Assembly (NCBI GenBank): GCA_031415695.1
Contig: JANOSH010000077.1
Span: 1-5,898, forward strand
DNA: 5,898 bases
Reading direction: 5' to 3'
Source of the DNA: JANOSH01 sp031415695
Lineage (GTDB): Bacteria > Actinomycetota > Acidimicrobiia > Acidimicrobiales > Ilumatobacteraceae
Below the pieces are notes generated by a model. That model was given only the letters and a program-made list of their open reading frames with translations, had not been told where the DNA came from and made no database searches. The stretch's first letter is position 1, and every line of letters starts with the position of its first letter. Below are positions 4,953 to 5,898 of the stretch, piece after piece. The position numbers and the translations under genes were made by a program.

Positions 4953-5898
4953 TTACTGACTTGTGGTCATGATTCTGTCTGTGAGCTTCTTGTATTGTTG
5001 TCTGTTCAGTCCCTTCGTGAAGACATCCGCCAACTGCTCCGATCCTGCCAGCCATCGAATTTGGATCTCGCCGCTGCGCACGGATTCGCGCACGTAGTGG
5101 TGACGAAGATCGATATGCTTGGTACGCGCATGCGGGACGGCAGAGGCAGAGGAGATACTGATGGCAGCTTGGTTATCTGAAAACATGGGAACAGGTTTTG
5201 CAGCGACGACTCCGATCTCCTCCAGCAGCTGCATCAGCCACTTGGTCTCCTGCAGCGCCGATGACATCGCCATGTACTCCGCCTCTGCAGTCGACAGCGC
5301 AACCGTCGCCTGCTTCTTCGACAGCCACGAGATCGCACAGCCATGCAGCAACACAATGCAGCCTGATGTGCTGCGACGATCATCCACATCACCAGCCCAG
5401 TCAGCGTCGCAGTAGCACTCCACGCTCGCAGTAACCGACGATTTGAATTTTGACTGCGCGGCTCCGTGGAACAAAGACGTCTCATTCCGTTCGGAATCCG
5501 AGTTGTGATCCGGATTATCCGGGTTTATCTGGGTTTTTGCTCCAAAGTGGCTGCGAGAGGCCGGGCTTGGGCCAGGGTTTGAGCAAGCATCCCTATCGAC
5601 TCTGTACTCACTCGGAGCATGCTGCTGGTGTGTTTCCTGACCCTTAGGTGAAAACAGCAGTCCTTTGGTGGGAGTCGACTTCAGGTATCGGAGCACGTGT
5701 TTGGCAGCGCGCCAGTGCGCAGGACCGGGATTCTGCATGGAGCGGCACAGCATCGCGACGGCATGGGCAATATCGGGTCGCGTGGAGATCGAGGCATAGA
5801 GGAGGGAGCCGACGAGTTCCATATAAGGTCGCTGCTGCATCTCCGCTCGCTGCTGCATCGACGAAGCTTCATCCGACTTCGACAGCTTCGTCTGCTCC
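4953..5898 (-). CDS. gag-pol: Copia Gag-Pol polyprotein, part 2 (RT end, connection, RNase H)
   Basis: C-terminal part of the same polyprotein, open through the right edge because that edge repeats bases 1-141. The non-redundant share is 4953-5757 (residues 1537-1804). It carries the copia connection (PYMELVGSLLYAS, then TRPDIAHAV and KHVLRYLKST), an unassigned insertion at 1576-1649, and RNase H with acidic residues D1654 (CDADWAGD), E1697 (TAEAEYMA), D1731 (SDNQAA) and D1781 (ADVFTKGL). RNase H removes the RNA strand after minus-strand synthesis and leaves the polypurine primer. The stop is TAA at 4955-4953, 45 bp before the polypurine tract. The Met at 5858 is internal, not a start: upstream codons encode conserved reverse transcriptase in the same frame. 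Confidence 0.96.
   Translation of the reverse strand, partial: EQTKLSKSDEASSMQQRAEMQQRPYMELVGSLLYASISTRPDIAHAVAMLCRSMQNPGPAHWRAAKHVLRYLKSTPTKGLLFSPKGQETHQQHAPSEYRVDRDACSNPGPSPASRSHFGAKTQINPDNPDHNSDSERNETSLFHGAAQSKFKSSVTASVECYCDADWAGDVDDRRSTSGCIVLLHGCAISWLSKKQATVALSTAEAEYMAMSSALQETKWLMQLLEEIGVVAAKPVPMFSDNQAAISISSASAVPHARTKHIDLRHHYVRESVRSGEIQIRWLAGSEQLADVFTKGLNRQQYKKLTDRIMTTSQ
4998..5417 (-). other. RNase H domain (residues about 1651-1790)
   Basis: Canonical copia RNase H: CDADWAGDVDDRRSTSG (D1654), ISWLSKKQATVALSTAEAEYMA (E1697), MFSDNQAAI (D1731), TKHIDLRHHYVRE, and EQLADVFTKGL (D1781). The four acidic residues that bind the two metal ions are all present. About 14 residues follow to the stop at 4953, the usual short tail. 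Confidence 0.95.
5421..5642 (-). other. Unassigned insertion between RT connection and RNase H (residues about 1576-1649)
   Basis: In most copia elements LLFSPKG is followed within about ten residues by the G-Y-x-D-A-D-W start of RNase H. Here about 74 residues intervene between FSPKG (ending 1576) and ECYCDADW (from 1650). The segment is polar, with several Pro, Asn, Asp and Ser (CSNPGPSPASRS, then NPDNPDHNSDSERNE), and has no motif I recognise. Its DNA lacks the triplet-rich character of the other insertions and carries repeated GGGTTT-like units on the plus strand (about 5518-5537). The frame is kept exactly, so the insertion is tolerated or useful. Confidence 0.75.
5758..5898. repeat. Terminal direct repeat, right copy (circle overlap)
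   Basis: Exact second copy of bases 1-141. It encodes the same stretch of the polyprotein (about residues 1490-1537, including the PYMELVGSLLYAS block typical of the copia connection region). It should be dropped when the circle is closed, leaving 5,757 bp. Confidence 0.97.

Larger units (their letters stand above)
1..5757 (-). mobile_element. Complete Ty1/copia-type LTR retrotransposon, one-LTR circular form
   Basis: The sequence shows one LTR, a primer binding site, an intact gag-pol frame and a polypurine tract, all on the minus strand and in the correct order once the two ends are joined. The domain order Gag, protease, integrase, reverse transcriptase, RNase H is that of the copia superfamily; gypsy elements place integrase last. 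Unit length is 5,757 bp: about 280 bp LTR plus 5,477 bp internal. A linear integrated copy with two LTRs would therefore be about 6,037 bp. Such elements replicate through an RNA intermediate copied to DNA in Gag particles, then insert by integrase. All catalytic motifs are present and no stop interrupts the frame, so I infer an autonomous and recently mobile copy. Host flanks and target-site duplications are absent, so the insertion site is unknown. Confidence 0.96.

Noticed and set aside
1..5898. A bacterial plasmid, phage or new defence system, suggested by circularity
   Set aside because: No replication, partition, capsid or defence gene is present. The entire coding capacity is a eukaryotic copia polyprotein with LTR, PBS and PPT.

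Overview
The window is one complete Ty1/copia-type (Pseudoviridae-like) LTR retrotransposon on the minus strand, presented as a circle opened inside the reverse transcriptase gene. Bases 1-141 are identical to bases 5758-5898, so the non-redundant unit is 5,757 bp. Joining the ends gives a single minus-strand gag-pol frame without stops. It runs from an ATG at 4610 down to base 1, re-enters at 5757 and stops with TAA at 4953-4955. It encodes 1,804 aa, or 1,799 aa from the in-frame ATG at 4595. I checked every codon of this frame by eye and found no stop or frameshift. The ends of the window cut the frame, so it must be read as two pieces.

Layout in transcription order, with descending coordinates: one LTR of about 280 bp (4894 to 4615; TGTTGGAA...TTCCATCA); a primer binding site matching the anticodon region of tRNA-Met (4614-4604), the copia/Ty5 'half-tRNA' type; Gag with a UBN2-like core and two zinc knuckles (4610 to about 3396); an aspartic protease with D-T-G-A (about 3179-2931); an integrase with HHCC and D,D-35-E motifs (about 2522-1581); a long Glu-rich linker ending in a Lys-rich cluster (about 1580-1026); reverse transcriptase with F-V-D-D (about 905-171); the connection, which crosses the circle junction; an unusual insertion of about 74 aa; RNase H (about 5417-4998); stop; a 45-bp 3' untranslated stretch; and a polypurine tract (4907-4895) abutting the LTR.

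The order PR-IN-RT-RH identifies copia rather than gypsy. The host is a eukaryote. The sequence does not name it, but the primer site implies a CUCAUAA anticodon loop (U33), which fits fungal or protist initiators better than the animal and land-plant CCCAUAA loop. The element looks autonomous and recently active: all catalytic residues are present and the frame is intact. The circle could be a real one-LTR extrachromosomal DNA. It is at least as likely to be an assembly-graph loop created by identical LTRs, with 141 bp being a plausible k-mer overlap. I see no host gene, no cargo gene and no new defence-type system. The unusual parts are four low-complexity or unassigned insertions in the polyprotein, a start codon inside the primer binding site, and structured repeats in the LTR.
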